A stretch of DNA of 64,000 nt from Tillus elongatus (Eukaryota; Arthropoda; Insecta; Coleoptera; Cleridae), in NCBI GenBank assembly GCA_964006375.1, contig OZ023264.1, positions 173,648,295 to 173,712,294 of the forward strand, in the 5' to 3' direction. The position numbers and the translations under genes were made by a program. The notes under the pieces are model-generated. The model was not told where the DNA came from. It made no database searches and saw only the letters and a program-made list of their open reading frames with translations. Positions 20,789-33,357 of this stretch are shown here, in pieces. How positions within the stretch are numbered: the stretch's first letter is position 1; each line of letters begins with the position of its first letter.

Positions 20789-23222
20789 TTAATTAGAAAG
20801 AAGAATACCCAAGAAAGGGGAATTCATTAAATCAGTTTGCTCGTTTAAAACAAGGTAGTTATTGTCGTGTGTGTGCCTTTTGACTTCCAAAGCTTCAGAA
20901 AAGTCTAGTTTACGTTTGTCATTATAAAAATGTTGTGGTTGTATGCGGTTATTTATTGTAGGTCTATGTTCGGTATCAATAATATGTTTTGCAAATGTAG
21001 ATTTGTCAGCGTGGTTATTTCTAAATGCAGAAATATTTTCTTTGTATCGGGTGTTAAAATTTCTAGAAGTTTGACCTATGTAGATTGCGTTACAATGTGT
21101 ACAAGCTAATTTATAAACTCCAGCTTTTGTCAGGAAACAAGATTTTTCTTTCGCATTAAATAACAAATCACGCGTCGTGTTGTAAGATTTAAAGGCTACC
21201 TTTGAATTTGTACAAGTGTTTAAAATTTTTGAAATGTTTTCTGAAATGGTTCCAAAATAAGTTATCGAAACGTATCTGTTGTCTTCTTTGTCTCTACTAT
21301 TTGGATAAATTAAATTAATCGCTAATTTGTATTCTTTTCTCTCCTTCATTTTATCTATTATTTTAACAGAGTAGCCATTATTAAATGCTGTTTGCTTAAT
21401 TATTGAAATTTCTTTTTCAAAATTGTTTTGTGACATAGGTATTGAAAATGCACTATGTATCATAGAATGATAGGCTAAAAGCTTTTGTGAAAAAGGGTGA
21501 CATGAATCGTATGGTATGGTTGTGTCAGTGTAAGTTGGTTTCCTATATATTGAAAAGTCAAATGAATTATTTTCTAATTTTCTAATTGTTAAGTCTAAAA
21601 AGTTTATACAACTGTTAGTTTCTTCTTCTTCTTTTAAAGTAAACTTAATATTTGTGTGAAAGCTATTAATAAAATTTAAAAATTCATTTATTTCTGTATG
21701 ACTACATTGAAAACATGCTAAAATATCATCTACATATATGTACCAAAAGACAATATTATGTGAAAGTTCTGATGTTAAAATTTGGTTTTCTAAGTTTTCC
21801 ATAAATATGTTGGCTAATAAAGGTGACAACGGACTATCCATAGGCAGACCTTTGCATATAAATTTTATTATTAAATTTAAAATAGTTTTGTTTTATACAT
21901 TCATTAAAAAGATTCATTATTTCTTGTCTTTTTATGACATTTACGTTCTTTTCTATTAAAACGTTTTCTAATAGAGGTAAACATTCTTTAGGGGGTATCT
22001 TAGAATACATGCTACAAGCATCAAACGAGACTAATTTACTATTTGTGGGAATAATTAAGTTATTTAATTTTTGTGTAAGTTCATAAGAATTCTTAACTGA
22101 ATATTTTGGAAAGTAATTGTATTCTTTAATAAGTGAAACCAGTTTGCTCGCTATCTTATGATTAGGTGTATTAACATAGCTAACTACTAGTCTCACCGGT
22201 ATATCTGGCTTATGAATTTTCAAGTGGCCATATAATTTTGGTGGTTGCGGGCTTTTATATAAAAGATATTTCTTTTCTTGTTGGCTAAACAGAGACACAT
22301 TTTTAAGTTCATTTTTTAGTTTTGCCTGGAATGCGTTTGTTGGGTCTCTCCTAATTTCTGTTAAATTTTCCGTAGTAATAAAATCATTAATTTTAATGTT
22401 ATATGCGTCCCTACTTATAGCTACAGTTGTATTTCCTTTATCAGCTTTAGTAAAAACTAGATCACTGTCTAATATTTTATGCTGAACAGATTTTAAAATT
22501 TGAGTTTCGTTAATTTGACGTTTGTCATATTTTGAAGTTAAATGTCTTAAAAATTCACATATTTTTAATTTTTCATATTGACTTATATATCTGGAAGCAA
22601 TTTGGGATTCAGAAGCTAATATCTCCTAAATTTTTTTTGTAAAATTAAATTTTGGGCAGTATTTATATCCTTTATTTAGAAAAGAAATTTCTTCAGTTGT
22701 AAAAATTGTATCGCTTAGGTTTTCAAACCTTTTGTAAAACTTATGTGTTTGTGGGGGAGATCTTTCTCGATTATGTAAATGTTGTGTGCTTTCTAGGTTT
22801 CTAATTTTGTTTGTCTGTGTTAAGCGTTTTTTAAATTTCAATTCACTAACTAAAATATGTATTTGGTCATCTAATATATCAAATTCTACTGGATGTAATT
22901 TATAAGCAAGTTCTGAATGGATTACCTTGATAAAAAGAAGCAAGCTATCACGAATTGAAAACCATTTCTTGGATTCTTCTTTCAGCCAGATGAAACTGGC
23001 TTTTCTAATAGCAATTTTTGATTGATTTGATGTTACAGTAGTTGTCATGATTACGTACTTCGGGATGACCTTCTGTCTTATGCACTCTTGGTTAAACCAT
23101 GCATTCTGGGAAGCGTTCATCTGCTTGATTTTCAATTTTCTATACAAATGGGCAAGCTCTTCGATAGAAGACCTCTTCAATTCATTGATTGTTGTTACCC
23201 TTACTTGGTGAAACTTGTCCAT
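20789..23222 (-). pseudogene. PLE polyprotein: reverse transcriptase + GIY-YIG endonuclease, two breaks
   Basis: From the ATG at 23222 the product would be about 811 codons. N-terminal part ends in NLSDTIFTTEEISFLNKGYKYCP, then an in-frame TAG (22626-22628). The same frame continues through VFTKADKGNTTVAI, KLYGHLKIHKPDIPVRLVVS and SFDACSMYSKIP. A frame change near 21840-21860 precedes LPMDSPLSPLLANIFMEN and the catalytic YVDDI. The C-terminus has GIY-YIG endonuclease motifs GVYKLACTHCNAIYIGQTSR..TRYKEN. Both enzymes are recognisable in full; only one stop and one frameshift separate it from an open frame. The length matches usual PLE proteins. Confidence 0.88.
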
Positions 23223-23229
23223 ACTGCAT

Positions 23230-23376
23230 ACAGACTTGGACAATACTTCTCTGGCTTCACTGTTGGTTTTTAGTGGTGAACGAAGTAGCCACTTGCTCCA
23301 GTTAGCTCACGCGCTGGCTACGTCCTTCACCACTAAAAACCAACAGTGAAGCCAGAGAAGTATTCTCCAAGTCTGT
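23230..23376. repeat. Perfect-arm hairpin of the PLE terminal repeat
   Basis: Arms 23230-23280 and 23326-23376 are 51 bp, almost perfectly complementary, with a 45-bp loop that is itself the inverse of the corresponding stretch in the 20509-20648 terminal repeat. Confidence 0.85.
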
Positions 23377-23628
23377 ATTTAATATTTAATACAAATAAGA
23401 ATTAAAATGTTCAAAATTTTGTTCTACAAAGAAATATAATAAAGAAATGTGTCTCATTGATTTGTTATTCTACACGGTTGCCGAAAAAATAGTGTACGCA
23501 ACACGTCCGAAAACAGTTTTTTTGGACTCGCAGACTTCCAGGACTTGTAACGTAAATTACTATTATCGAATTCCTAATGATAAAAGGAGATATTGTGTAT
23601 GGATTTCTCGTTTTCACTGTAAATTTAA

Positions 23629-23630
<2 letters not shown>

Positions 23631-23715
<85 letters not shown>
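23631..23715. repeat. (TA)n array
   Basis: 85 bp of TA. Flanks do not match modules A or B. Confidence 0.95.
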
Positions 23716-23718
<3 letters not shown>

Positions 23719-24492
23719 TAATAATATAAATTAACAAGATTGTCAGGGTGGTGTTTTGGTAGCGAAATTTAACTTTATTGCAATGGAAGGGGAGTTAAAG
23801 TCGCGATCTCGCTAAAAAAAAACAAGTTCACATGCTAATTAGAGGTCGAGACAACAATAGCTTTCAAAGTTTTCCCTATGATTTACCGCAGTCTGAGAGG
23901 CTATTTAAAGCTGCTAACAAATGTGCAATCATAATTCACTTACAAAGTTACAAAACTGGTAATATTAGTAATAAAACTAACTCTTCATTAAAGTGTGTGT
24001 GTGAATACACGATGAAAGCATGACTAAATAAGTTATAACTGCGGAGCAAACTTTGAATGTTTTGCTGCTGGTAACTAGCCCTATTCAGCGTTGTCTATAA
24101 AATAACCGGGTCTTGTAAACTAGCGTCACACAAGATTATTAAAATTTTATTAAATACCTGTCTGGCACGAAGTCGACGTGCTATATTTCAGAGGTATTAA
24201 AGGTAAAGTCGCTGTAATATGAGCTATAAAAGAGAAGGAGTCGGGGTGTCATTTTTTTCCTTTTACGGATATTATATTGAAGATATAGCGCTGAAAGGCA
24301 TGGAGGAGATAACGCTGTCTGATGTCCTTACTTAATAATTATTGCAAATAGTGCAGTGGAATTTCTCTTAATAACTCTATAAAAAGTTGGAGTTTATTTC
24401 TTAGCTAGTCCAGAATTCCAACAAAATGATAGTTAGTTAATCGGTAATCAGCAGAGCAATTGTAAGGTATATCATGCCTACACAAAAAATTT
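23716..24492. other. No recognised gene
   Basis: AT-rich with a 63-codon frame at 23832-24023 that I cannot support as coding. Confidence 0.5.
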
Positions 24493-25046
24493 CGGGACGC
24501 AGCAAGTGCGTTATAGTAGTGAATTTTCATAAGAATTGTACACTATTAGTAAGATATATTATTAAAACTAATTCTTTAAATTTAAATGGACCTTGCAGAT
24601 CGATTTTAGAGTCCAATTTAGCGATTTTTTAAAAGATATATTTTATATGGAGCTAAAATATTAAAGTTTGGTCTATTGGTAAGATGTATGTACTGCAAGT
24701 GTTTTTAAAAAACTTGTGTTACAAATTTCATTAAAATTACAGAAGTTTTTCAGAAGAATTTTTTTTTATTTACAATGGGAATGTACCTGTCAAATTATAA
24801 ATGTGGCAGGTATTTTTCTTACTAATTTGGTTTGGTTTAGTCAACTCATCCAGTTTTTGCAAACAATAAATAACAAAAAAGGTTTTTTAAAACAAATTTG
24901 TAGTTATCCGCGAAGTTCATTATGTTATTTTTCTTTAATTTAGTACCCACGGTGTGTTTACATAGGTGTTACTATGGTTCAGGATTGAAGATTCTAGCTT
25001 AATGGCAAATTTATTGAGCTATCGGATTTGAAAAATTTTCACGCAA
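24493..25046 (+). repeat. GCAGCAAGTGCG-type repeat, interrupted by Jockey copy 4
   Basis: Starts GGGACGCAGCAAGTGCGTTA and carries CATAAGAATTGTACACTATT and TGTGGCAGGTATTTTTC. It ends near TTCTACCATAA at 25040-25050 and appears to resume after the Jockey copy as CTTGCTGCACCC at about 26391. Confidence 0.75.
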
Positions 25047-25067
25047 ATTTTCTACCATAAGTATATG

Positions 25068-26383
25068 TATGTATATAAACACCGAATTACTAAAATTTCT
25101 TAAAAAACACAGTCTAATCCACGACAGGCAGTATGGATTCCGTCAGCGCAGATCGACTGCCGACCCCATTTCCTTTGTCACCCATTCTTGGAACAAGTCT
25201 CTAAAACTACACGATGAATCCCAGATTGTTGCTCTAGATATATCCAAAGCATTCGACCAGGTCTGATACGCAGCGCTGCCTAATAAACTTCCGGCCTATG
25301 GCCTACCACCAAAAATCTGTACCTGGACAGCAAATTTTCTCTCCAATAGGAGAATTGCTGTTGTTGTGGATGGCCATTCCTCTAAACTGTATCCAATTAA
25401 TGCAGGAGTTCCTCAAGGTTCAGCTTTAGCCTCTACTTTGTTTCTTCTCCCCAACAATGACCTCTTCTCTAGCACATTTAACCCAGTTCACAGTTACGCG
25501 GACGACAGCACCCTCCACTCAAATATACAATATTCTGAGCCTGTCTCTTTAGCCCAATTAGATGACTATCGCAGACTCATGGAGGGTTCTGTCTCCGTAG
25601 ATCTCCAAAAAATATTAGACTGGGGAAGTAGAAATCTTGTACAACTCAACCCCACCAAATCTCAGTCTTGCTTTCTTTCTCATAAAAGATACACCAACCC
25701 TAGACCCATCACAATGAACAACCAAGTTATTCAAAGTAATGAGTCCTTTTCTCTTGTTGGCATTTCTGTGGATCGAAATCCTAATTGGCACCAACATGTC
25801 ACATCAATTGCAGAAGCGGCTGCTAAGAAATTAGGTTTCCTCTCCCAGGCTCGCAAATACTTTTCACCAGCTAATCTCTATACCTTATATACTTCACAAA
25901 AAAGGCCAAACCTCGAATACTGCTCCCACATCTGCGGTGCAACTGCCGCTTCTACACTCTCTATCCTGGACTCCATTCAAAAGAGAGCTATACGTCTCGT
26001 CGGTGACTCTACCCTTACCTAAAGGCTGCCATCCCTTGCCTACCGACGTGCCGTTGGTGACCTCTCTCTGTGCACGGGCACTGCTCAGAGGAGCTTTCCT
26101 CCATAGTTCCCCCACCTGCTGCCTACAACAGATCCACCAGGGGAACAGAGCGAATGCACCCTTTTACTGTCCAGTTCACCAGACAGAGAACATCTTGTTA
26201 ATGCCCGCTCTTTTGTCCCGAGGACTTCCAAGTTGTAGAATTCCTTGCCGGCACATGTTTTTCCTTTTCCTCCGAAACTTCAAGTCCAGAATTTACAAGT
26301 TGCCTCTTTCCTCCTTGTCAACACCCACGGTACGATAGCATTTAGGCTGTAAGCCCTCGTGGTGTGTTGTTGAAATTAAAAAA
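25068..26383 (+). pseudogene. Jockey-like LINE copy 4, 5'-truncated
   Basis: Begins within the RT at YINTELLKFLKKHSL and runs to the GGCTGTAAGCCCTCG 3'UTR and poly(A) at 26382. A TGG-to-TGA stop follows KAFDQV (25264-25266), and there is a frame change near 25290-25366. Motif B GVPQGSALAS and YADD are present. Further changes at 26020 and 26080 include a deletion removing the SLFYRYL segment. Confidence 0.9.
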
Positions 26384-26384
26384 A

Positions 26385-27849
26385 AACATACTTGCTGCAC
26401 CCAAACTCTTTCCAACACTTATTTACGGTTTCTGTATCCATACTTTTTGAAAATGAGAAAATATTGCACCTTACTATGTAAGACTGGCAAACAAAGTAAC
26501 CTCAAAATCATTTTTGGAAAAATATTTAAAAAAAAAGAAATGAAATAACAATTTAAACATAAATTGAAAATCTTGGTTCGCTGCTTCGTCACGGGGGTTC
26601 TCCTTCCCCTTTTTTATGCCTTCAATGCATAAACAAGAGAAATGTAAACAAGAAAAATTCCTTTGGAGCAACCCATAAGAAAGTTACCGGACCTGCATAA
26701 AGGTTCTGCGTGCGGTAAACAGTATTTTAAGGAGCTATAGCTGCAAAATGGGATAAGGGCAGCTTAAAAGGGTCTAACTAAGTTGTTTCTTTCGCACTTT
26801 CCGCTCACATTTTCTTTCTATATTCTTCTACGCCCAGCAACCCTATTCACTCTTGATCCCGTAACGTTCGTGTGGGCTGTTTACAAGAAATTCTTCTTGT
26901 GGTTTGGTCATCCAGAAGGGGTTCTAGAATATTCCTGAAAAGATTTTTCGAAACACCCCCCTTTTGCTAATCTGAAAATTTACCCAAGATTTAATGTTTC
27001 TTTACAAACGGAATGCATCTATGAAATTATAGGTGACAGGTAAGTATTGTTCCATATTAATTGCTTGAATGATCGGTTTAAATCAAATCAATCGAACCAA
27101 TTTCTGCAAACAAAATAACAGAAAAGGTTTTTCAAAACAAATTTTTAATTATCTGTGCACCTCATTGTGTTATTTCTTAAACTTAGTATCCACGCTGCTT
27201 TTATACAGGTTTAAATATGTATCAAAACTGAAGGTTCTAGTTTGATGGGAAATTGGGTTATCACCATTTGAAATATCTTTATGAAAATTCGCTACCATAA
27301 CGCACTTAAACTCTTTTCAACACTTATTTACAATTGCTGTATCCATACTTTTTGAAAATGAAATAAATATAAATACAAAATTTTGAAATTAAAATTCTAA
27401 TAATTTAACCTAACCATCTGTTTATATAATTTTAACTATGGATGTATGTACTTTGTAGTACGTACCTATATATCATGAGTACTTACTGTATTAGTTTGAG
27501 GTAGGTATATTTCTTGTAATACCTACCAGTGAATTCTGTATAGAGTTCACTAGGTAATACATACAATATCTACAATCTACATGCAGTTTACCTATCACTT
27601 TCATATTTGTTTGATTGGATGTTACAATCATTATACTACTACAGTCATTTTCTTCAAGTTAAGTTAAAATTAAAAGTTGGGTTATTCTTTACCTACTATT
27701 TATATTAACCTTAGGATATAGATACATAGTTGTTTTATATCATAATATCCTAATAAGGTATTAGCTAGTGTTGTACGAATACGTAATAAAATATTCGTCG
27801 AATCCAAGTATTGAAATATTCGTATTAATCCGAATATCTCTGGCAGCGT
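26385..27849. other. Repeat remnants, no gene
   Basis: 26390-26460 and 27300-27370 share ACTCTTT.CAACACTTATTTAC and CATACTTTTTGAAAATGA, also found at 10938-11010. 27015-27100 is another copy of the AGGTA..TTAATTGC block. Nothing codes. Confidence 0.6.
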
Positions 27850-27973
27850 GATACGTAATACCGAGTCGTATATAGTAAATAGAGTGTACATGTACGATAC
27901 AAGATCTTTATGATACGTAATATGGAATCGTATATAGTAAACAGAGTGTATGTGTACGATACAAAACCTCTTT
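27850..27973. repeat. 62-bp tandem duplication
   Basis: Two units share GATACGTAATA, TCGTATATAGTAAA and AGAGTGTA.GTGTACGATAC-type phrases in the same order. Confidence 0.8.
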
Positions 27974-28334
27974 GAGGCGAATGACCTATACTTCAGGGTC
28001 AGCCAGCCAATCACAGCAGCAACAGAACAAAACGGATTTGGTATTCGTATTCCTGATTCGTAATAACAAATATTAATCTAAACCTGCTTAACTTCTACGT
28101 ACCCCGTACCCGCAATATTGTATAATGGTATTGGAACTTTTTCTTATATTCCTAGAATGGGATGAATTCTATTCCGTTATATCCTGCTTATCTAATTTTA
28201 ATTCTCAAGTAGATTACAAAGGGGTTTGTTGAAACAACGAGTTGAATTTAAAACAAATGTTTTCTGCTGGTGCAGTTATAAAATAAATTTTTATTAATAA
28301 AAGTTAAATAATACCACAGAATCTCTTTGGTTTA
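27974..28334. other. No gene; region upstream of the U6-like sequence
   Basis: TTATAAAATAAATTT at about 28277-28291 and GTTAAATAATA near 28303-28313 are the only TATA-like stretches upstream of the U6-like sequence. I cannot identify a proximal sequence element. Confidence 0.35.
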
Positions 28335-28351
28335 GTACTCGCTTCGGCGGT

Positions 28352-28389
<38 letters not shown>

Positions 28390-28439
28390 GTGGCTTCTGC
28401 GTAAGGATGACACGCAAAATCGTGAAGCGTTCCACATTT
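28335..28439 (+). ncRNA. U6: U6 spliceosomal snRNA-like sequence
   Basis: Full-length match to U6: 5' stem-loop GTACTCGCTTCGGCGGTAC, then CATATACTAAAATTGGAACG, ATACAGAGAAGATTAGC (with the ACAGAGA box and AGC triad), GGATGACACGC and GTGAAGCGTTCCACA followed by a T run that would terminate Pol III. U6 is the catalytic snRNA of the spliceosome. It departs from the usual AGCATGGCCCCTGCGCAAGG, reading AGCGTGGCTTCTGCGTAAGG. The 5' stem carries a paired A-U where human U6 has G-C. This is either a divergent gene or a pseudogene; the near-perfect rest and T run allow both. Confidence 0.9.
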
Positions 28440-28532
28440 TTTTCCGTGGCCCATTTCAGTCTGTGATTTAAGCCTTGAGGGGTCCCTAGGCGCAAGTTTC
28501 CCAGTCTATTTCCTTAGATCATAATTTAAGAA
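28440..28532. terminator. T-run after the U6-like sequence
   Basis: TTTTTTT directly after GCGTTCCACA (about 28437-28443) fits a Pol III terminator. Nothing else is recognised up to the next (TA)n array. Confidence 0.5.
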
Positions 28533-29817
<1,285 letters not shown>

Positions 29818-30565
29818 CACACCGATAACTCAAAAAAGAATGAGCCGATTTTGATTAAATTTGATGAATAAATTCCTTTTGTAAATGGCTTGGATAAGTT
29901 CGTTATCCAGGAAAATCAGCCCAGGTTTTCCCGGAAAATTTTATGTTTACTTTCGAAAAAAATTATATCTCCGAAATTGACAAGGTAAGGGCAACCAAAT
30001 TTAGTACACGGGTTTATATCCATATAGGTAAGCTACTTACCAAAATTTAGCTATGTAGGTCAAAAGACAAAAAAGTTATAGGCATTTAAAGAAAAATAAA
30101 TTTGGGTTTTCCTCAAAACGTCAAAGTTGAGATTTAAAACGTCAAAATCGCCAACATTTGGGCAAATAACTTGAATCTAATACGGGCTATGGAAATCAAA
30201 TGTCTCAGGAAGAATGTTTTACAAACCTTGAAGTCTTAGTTTCAACCGTCATTGTCCTTCATTTTACTAAAATGTTTCCAGAAAATTCATTTCAAATAGA
30301 CCCTTTCTCTGATGCTTGGCAGTAGTCTTAGCTATAGAGTTTATCGTTTAATTGTGTATAATTTGGTCGAATTTTCGTAAAAAATCAATAAAGCTCAATA
30401 TATCCGTTATTATACAAGATATGAAAGATATTTCTACAATCACAGGGTGGCCCATAAGTCGTTGTTGATTCAAATTTTCTTTTTTTTTTAATCAAACACG
30501 CCTTAATTTGTTGAATTTTTGCATTTTCCATCGAAATATAATGCATGTTTGTAAGAAAAGAAATT

Positions 30566-30876
30566 CTGGATGCAGCAAGTGCGTTATGGTAGCGAATTTT
30601 CATCAAATGCTTCATATTTGAATAGTCTAATTTGCTATTAACCTATAAGGTTGACCAAGAAACGAGTTTTTCCGGGAACACTTTAAGTTTACTTTTGGAA
30701 ATTTTTGTACATTTTCACAAAAAGTTATTTTTATGAAACATGGCACATTGTTTTTGCTATATAGGTTATACTGGTAACCAAAATTGATGCCTGCCTTCTT
30801 AAAAAGAAAACACACATATTTGCAATAAAAACATTTTAATGAAAATTCACTACCATAACGCACTTGCTGCGTCCAG
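30566..30876. repeat. MITE-like element with 38-bp terminal inverted repeats
   Basis: Left terminus 30566-30603 (CTGGATGCAGCAAGTGCG, TTATGGTAGCGAATTTTCAT) and right terminus 30839-30876 (inverse, ending CTTGCTGCGTCCAG) frame 311 bp of non-coding DNA with ATAGGTTATACTGGTAACC inside. Confidence 0.75.
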
Positions 30877-31701
30877 AGTTTTATTTTTATAAATATGCAC
30901 AACACTTGAGATAATGAATTTATTTTATTTGTCTGTTCCTTACTGTATGGAGAAGGTTGACATTATTTTGGTATTTCTCGAGAAGTAAATGCTTTTTGCT
31001 GATAACTGTTTTCTGTCATAGTACTCCACATAGCTAATATCATAATACATGTGAAACGGTCTTTAACCTAGCGATGAGATAACGAGTGTTGGCATAAGGT
31101 GTTTCAGGAAGCTTTGACATAAAACAAATAGAGGAGTGACATGCAAGCAGTCGACGACGATTTCTGCGGGACTTCTTGTATCTGTCCGGCTGTTTCTAAA
31201 TAAGTTAGGAGTAGTTGAGTCCTCAGAGAGAGGGAAGGCCTAGTCGTGCATTTCCACTTTGTATGTGTAGGGAGCGCTTTTGATGTGGTGTGTGTGTTCC
31301 AACCATAAACCTCTCGGACACGGATCACTCATTGTTTATTCATGTTTGGGGACGGCGTGTTACAGGGTGATCAAATAAATAAATAGATAGACATCTGCTG
31401 GGTTGATACTCTCTCCATCTCTCTCTCTCTCTGTGTGTGTGTCGGATGTAGCAAGCGGCTATAGATTGACCTTATGACCTTCACACAGTAAAGGGGTGTA
31501 TGTAGGGATGAATAATTACTATCTTTAATAATGTATATGATCGTCAGTGTAAATGTTACATTAAATGCAAAGGCCCTGTAGTATTGACACTTTTATGGAA
31601 AGAATAACTTTCTTACTGTGAACATGTTGTCTCACTGGTAATTAAAGAATTGTAACTGAGAATACAATTTTTTATTGTTATAGATAAGAAATTATAAAAG
31701 T

Positions 31702-32000
31702 CTGGACGCAACAAGTGCGTTATAGTCTTCAATTTTCATAAAAATGTTCGTAATATCAAATATTTGTGTTTTTTAATGAAGCAGGCATCAAATTTGATTA
31801 CCACTATAACCTATAAAGTAAAAACAATGTGGCATGTTTCATGAAAATAACTTTATTGTTTCAAAATTTACAAAAATTTCCGAAAGCGTTCCCGAAAAAG
31901 TTCGTTTCTTGGTCAACCTTATAGGTTAATAGCAATTGGAGCTATTAAAATATGAAGCATTTGATCTAAATTCACCACCATAATGCACCTGCTGCGTCCA
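31702..32000. repeat. MITE-like element, second copy in opposite orientation
   Basis: CTGGACGCAACAAGTGCG at the left and CACCTGCTGCGTCCAT at the right, 299 bp, with the interior of 30566-30876 in reverse order. Confidence 0.7.
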
Positions 32001-32767
32001 TAATTTTTTTCTTACAAACATGCATTATATATCGATGGAAAATGCAAAAATTCAATAACATAAGGCGTGTTAGACTAACAAAAAAAAAAGAATATTTGTA
32101 TCACCAACGACTTATGGGCCAGCCTGTGATTGTAGAAATATTTTTTTACGATGTAGCTCAAGACACCCTATAATTTATGTATAGATTTTGATATCTTCTA
32201 TAATAACGGATATATTGAGCTTTATTGATTTTTACGAAAATTCGACAAAAATTATATCCCATTAAACGATAAACTCTATAGCTAAGGCCAAGCATCGGAG
32301 AAAGGGTCTATTTGAAATGAAGTTTCTGGAAATATTTTAGTAAAATGAAGGACAATGACGGTAAAAACTAAGACGACAGGGTTTGTAAAACATTCTTCTT
32401 GAGACACTTTCTTTCCGTAGCCCGTATAAGATTCAAGTTCTTTGCCTAAATGTTGCCAATTTTGACGTTTTAAATCGCGACTTTGACGTTTTGAGGAAAA
32501 CCCCCTTTTTTTCTTAAATGCCTATAACATTTTTGTCTGTTGAGGCACAGAGCTAAGTTTTGGTACGTAATTTACCTATAATTGTATAAACCAGCGTACC
32601 CAACTTGGTTGCCCTTACTTTGTAATTTCCGAAGATACAAAATTTTCCAGTAAAACCTGAGCCGATTTTCCTGACTAACAAACTTGTCCATGCGACTTGC
32701 AAAAGGAAGGCATTCACCAAACTTAATCAAAATCGGCCCATTATTTTTTGAGTTATTGGTATGATAC

Positions 32768-32770
<3 letters not shown>

Positions 32771-32839
<69 letters not shown>
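32771..32839. repeat. (TA)n array, left part, target of the Tc1-like element
   Basis: TA array flanked on the left by inverted module B. It continues on the other side of the transposon at 35459-35540. Confidence 0.95.
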
Positions 32840-32842
<3 letters not shown>

Positions 32843-33304
32843 GGTGTCCCTCTAACAATGGACCAAACCCATATATTCGGATAGAGCATCAAAAATTAAA
32901 TAGACTTTCATTAATACGTTTTGTCCGATTGTTGCTTGTTTTCGATATACAGGGTGTTAAATTTGACTTTGAAAAAAATTAAATCGCTCGTTTTTCTGCT
33001 AATTACTGGAATATTGATTTGGAACTTTGTAATAGGGGGTTATCGAGGATGCCGCTTCCAACCGTGATACCTATTTTGAGCTACATCATAGTTGGCGCCA
33101 CCTACACTAAACCCGAATGTTTTACAGGGGCATAACTTTTTCGATGATCAACTTTCTGCAAATCTGTTCAGAAAAACTGAAAACTACTAATTTTTTGTAC
33201 GAAAAAGGTATACTTAGTTGAAACTCATAAAGTGAGTGGTTACCGAGATATTGCGGTTTTAATAATGGTGTGCATTGAAAATCTCTCAAATCTGAAATTT
33301 TATT
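32840..33304 (+). repeat. Left long terminal inverted repeat
   Basis: Inverse of 34996-35458. Contains TCGATATACAGGGTGTTAAA near 32943, an internal echo of the CAGGGTGT terminus. Confidence 0.88.
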
Positions 33305-33357
33305 AACATTATTATTATCACTAAATTCTAAGAAAAAATTGACAATTATCGAACAAT

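Larger units (their letters stand above)
20509..23376 (-). mobile_element. Nearly complete Penelope-like element
   Basis: Minus-strand element with terminal pseudo-LTR direct repeats (20509-20648 and 23179-23281, sharing TCATTGATTGTTGTT, CTTACTTGGTGAAACTTG and GGCTTCACTGTTGG), an internal polyprotein gene and, at the 5' side, an inverted-repeat hairpin (23230-23376). This terminal-repeat plus hairpin structure is typical of PLEs. Confidence 0.85.
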
